Assembly: GCF_000306675.2 (NCBI RefSeq)
Contig: NZ_CP024871.1
Span: 2,372,501 to 2,410,000 of the forward strand
From: Leptospira mayottensis 200901116
Lineage (GTDB): Bacteria > Spirochaetota > Leptospiria > Leptospirales > Leptospiraceae
Reading direction: 5' to 3'
DNA length: 37,500 bases
Shown one piece after another: positions 35,921 to 37,500 of this stretch. The notes beneath the pieces are model-generated. The model searched no databases. It was not told the origin of the DNA and saw only the letters and a list, made by a program, of their open reading frames with translations. The stretch's first letter is position 1, and each line of letters begins with the position of its first letter. A program made the position numbers and the translations under genes.

Positions 35921-37486
35921 ATGGCAAAAAAATTAGAAAAAGCAGATACATCAATTAGCGTATTAATTGAAAAATTTAATGCCGGAGAGCTTGGTATTCC
36001 GGAAATACAGAGAGATTATGTTTGGAACAAATCCCAGGTCAAAGATTTGGTTGAATCACTTTACAAAGAATATCCGACAGGATTAATTTATTTATGGAAA
36101 ACGAAAACACTTCCAAAATTAAAAGAAAATTCCATTAAAACTCCTGACTTATTGATTTTAGACGGACAACAACGGCTTACATCTCTTCAAAAACTCCTAA
36201 AAGGAGAAATACCAGTATATTTTAATGTTGAAGACGAGTCCTTTGCTATATATAGTAGCAAACTTAAAAATTTTCCTTCCTGGGTAGCAGTAAAATCCGT
36301 TTTAGAAAATCCAATTACTATATGGAATGATATAATAGAAAAATTGAAAATAGATAAAACTTCACCCCTTCAAGAAGCTTATATGAATAGAATTCAAAAT
36401 CTATCTCAAATCAAAGACTACTCTTTTCCGGTATTAACTTTACATACAGATGACTTTGAAGAAGTTACGGAATCTTTTATAAGATTAAACTCCAAAGGAA
36501 CAAGACTAAAATTCGCGGAATTAGCTATGGCCCGATTAGCTTTCAATTGGCCTGGGGCATTGAACGATGAATTCAAAATTGCTCTGACCGAATACGAAAA
36601 TATTAGTTTTGATTTTAGTCCAAGTTTTTTAATGAGGTGTTTTGTAGTAATAGGAACCGATCAAAGCAGCTTTAAGACTTTAGATACACTTTGGAACGAA
36701 AGAAAAAACAATCTACCTTCAATTTGGGGAAAAACAAAAAAATCAATTGATACGACGATAAATTTTTTGAAAAACAATGTTGGAATCGGATCTTCTAACT
36801 TTATACCATCAACGAACGCATTAGTCCCTATTGTTTACTATATGAATAAGTTGAATTCAAAACTGGATGATGGTTCTATCAATGGAATTCTTTTTTGGTA
36901 TTTAGCGGCTACTGGCCTCGGCAGATTTACAGGGGGCGCCGAAGCCCAAATTGACAATGACATTAAAGCAATCAATTCCGAAGCGCCAATTCAAAACCTG
37001 GTAAAGAATTTGAGAAGAAGTGTTGCTAGCTTTGAATTTACTCCTGAAATGATAGCAGGAGAATATCGTAGTAATAAGTTTATGCCATTATTATTTTCGT
37101 TATGCAGAAAGCAGGAAGCAAAAGATTGGTTTAATGGAATAAATTTAAGCACCGGCAATCACGGTAGCGAAAATCAAATTGAATTACATCATATATTTCC
37201 AAAATCTATATTAAAAGAAGCTGAAATAGAAACAGAGTTAATTGACGACTTGGCTAATATCGCATTCTTATCTTCTAAAGCAAATAAAGAAATATCAAAA
37301 ACTCTACCGAATAAGTATTTAAAGAAAATCGAAAACGATCGACTTAAAAAACAGTTTATCCCAATCTATGAAGAACTATGGGAAATCACAAGATTTAAGG
37401 ATTTTTTACAAGAGCGTCGAAAATTAATTATTAAAGAATTGAATATCTATTTTGCAGAGATAGGTAAGTCATTTATAGAGAATTAA
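35921..37486 (+). CDS. DUF262 (GmrSD-like) protein with C-terminal HNH nuclease motif
   Basis: A 521-residue cytoplasmic protein. The N-terminal DUF262 domain shows IPEIQRDYVWNKSQVKDL (26-43) and the nucleotide-binding LDGQQRLTSL (80-89), the ParB-like NTPase core of GmrS. FIRLNSKGTRL is another DUF262 landmark. The C-terminal region has ELHHIFPKS (421-429, His423-His424) and NIAFLSSKANKEISK (about 447-461), an HNH-type nuclease motif of the DUF1524/GmrD kind. Both halves on one chain suggest a modification-dependent or defence nuclease; substrate unknown. Codons are strongly A/T-ending (TTA, ATA, AAT) compared with neighbours, and ATG 35921 has no Shine-Dalgarno sequence, consistent with acquisition. 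The stop is 14 bases before the window edge, so partner genes downstream cannot be seen. Confidence 0.86.
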   Translation: MAKKLEKADTSISVLIEKFNAGELGIPEIQRDYVWNKSQVKDLVESLYKEYPTGLIYLWKTKTLPKLKENSIKTPDLLILDGQQRLTSLQKLLKGEIPVYFNVEDESFAIYSSKLKNFPSWVAVKSVLENPITIWNDIIEKLKIDKTSPLQEAYMNRIQNLSQIKDYSFPVLTLHTDDFEEVTESFIRLNSKGTRLKFAELAMARLAFNWPGALNDEFKIALTEYENISFDFSPSFLMRCFVVIGTDQSSFKTLDTLWNERKNNLPSIWGKTKKSIDTTINFLKNNVGIGSSNFIPSTNALVPIVYYMNKLNSKLDDGSINGILFWYLAATGLGRFTGGAEAQIDNDIKAINSEAPIQNLVKNLRRSVASFEFTPEMIAGEYRSNKFMPLLFSLCRKQEAKDWFNGINLSTGNHGSENQIELHHIFPKSILKEAEIETELIDDLANIAFLSSKANKEISKTLPNKYLKKIENDRLKKQFIPIYEELWEITRFKDFLQERRKLIIKELNIYFAEIGKSFIEN

Positions 37487-37500
37487 GAAAGAGAGATAAT

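Overview
The window looks like chromosomal DNA from a pathogenic-clade Leptospira (inferred; species not settled). It is AT-rich, with long, mostly membrane-linked signalling proteins, many PAS/histidine-kinase genes, a class III adenylate cyclase, FecR/Fn3-like exported proteins, and non-coding stretches carrying short repeats around GTAGGAGTTCC/GTGGGAGCTCC. I saw no rRNA, tRNA, CRISPR array or complete insertion sequence.

Layout. 1-2100: partial hisD (minus) diverges from an exonuclease III-family gene. 2439-4776: a small PilZ-like protein, a repeat-bearing spacer, then a MOFRL-type glycerate kinase. 4885-7383: a PleD-like response regulator/diguanylate cyclase diverges from a three-gene exported cysteine-rich set that looks copper-related (small Cys protein, four-helix Csp-like protein, DUF3347 protein). 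7394-9895: a minus-strand pair of histidine kinases, one with an N-terminal receiver. 10470-10928: cytosolic cyclophilin. 11119-17399: an overlapping three-gene unit of Cache-HAMP adenylate cyclase with a seven-copy 60-bp in-frame repeat, FecR/Fn3-like protein and DUF5683 protein. 17466-20854: Uup-like ABC-F ATPase and a PAS-PAS-HisKA_2 kinase. 21343-24414: a large hybrid kinase. 24728-25204: a stand-alone cyclic-nucleotide-binding protein. 25205-26740: about 1.5 kb without a convincing gene. 26741-27730: alpha/beta hydrolase. 28118-30546: NtrB-like kinase and RsbU-type phosphatase. 30663-31414: RRM protein overlapping an exported FKBP. 31457-32605: SrkA/YihE-like kinase. 32842-35130: Pit-type transporter with a PhoU-like tail. 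35921-37486: a DUF262 + HNH nuclease-like gene, possibly acquired defence cargo.

How they fit together. Most of the window is signal transduction: five histidine kinases, c-di-GMP synthesis, cAMP synthesis and a possible cAMP reader, and a partner-switching phosphatase. No DNA-binding response regulator is visible, so outputs must lie elsewhere or run through second messengers and phosphorelay. The items I find most worth following are the repeat-containing cyclase and its FecR/DUF5683 partners, the copper-like triplet, and the DUF262-HNH gene beside a repeat-rich spacer. All functions are read from motifs; no database search was possible.
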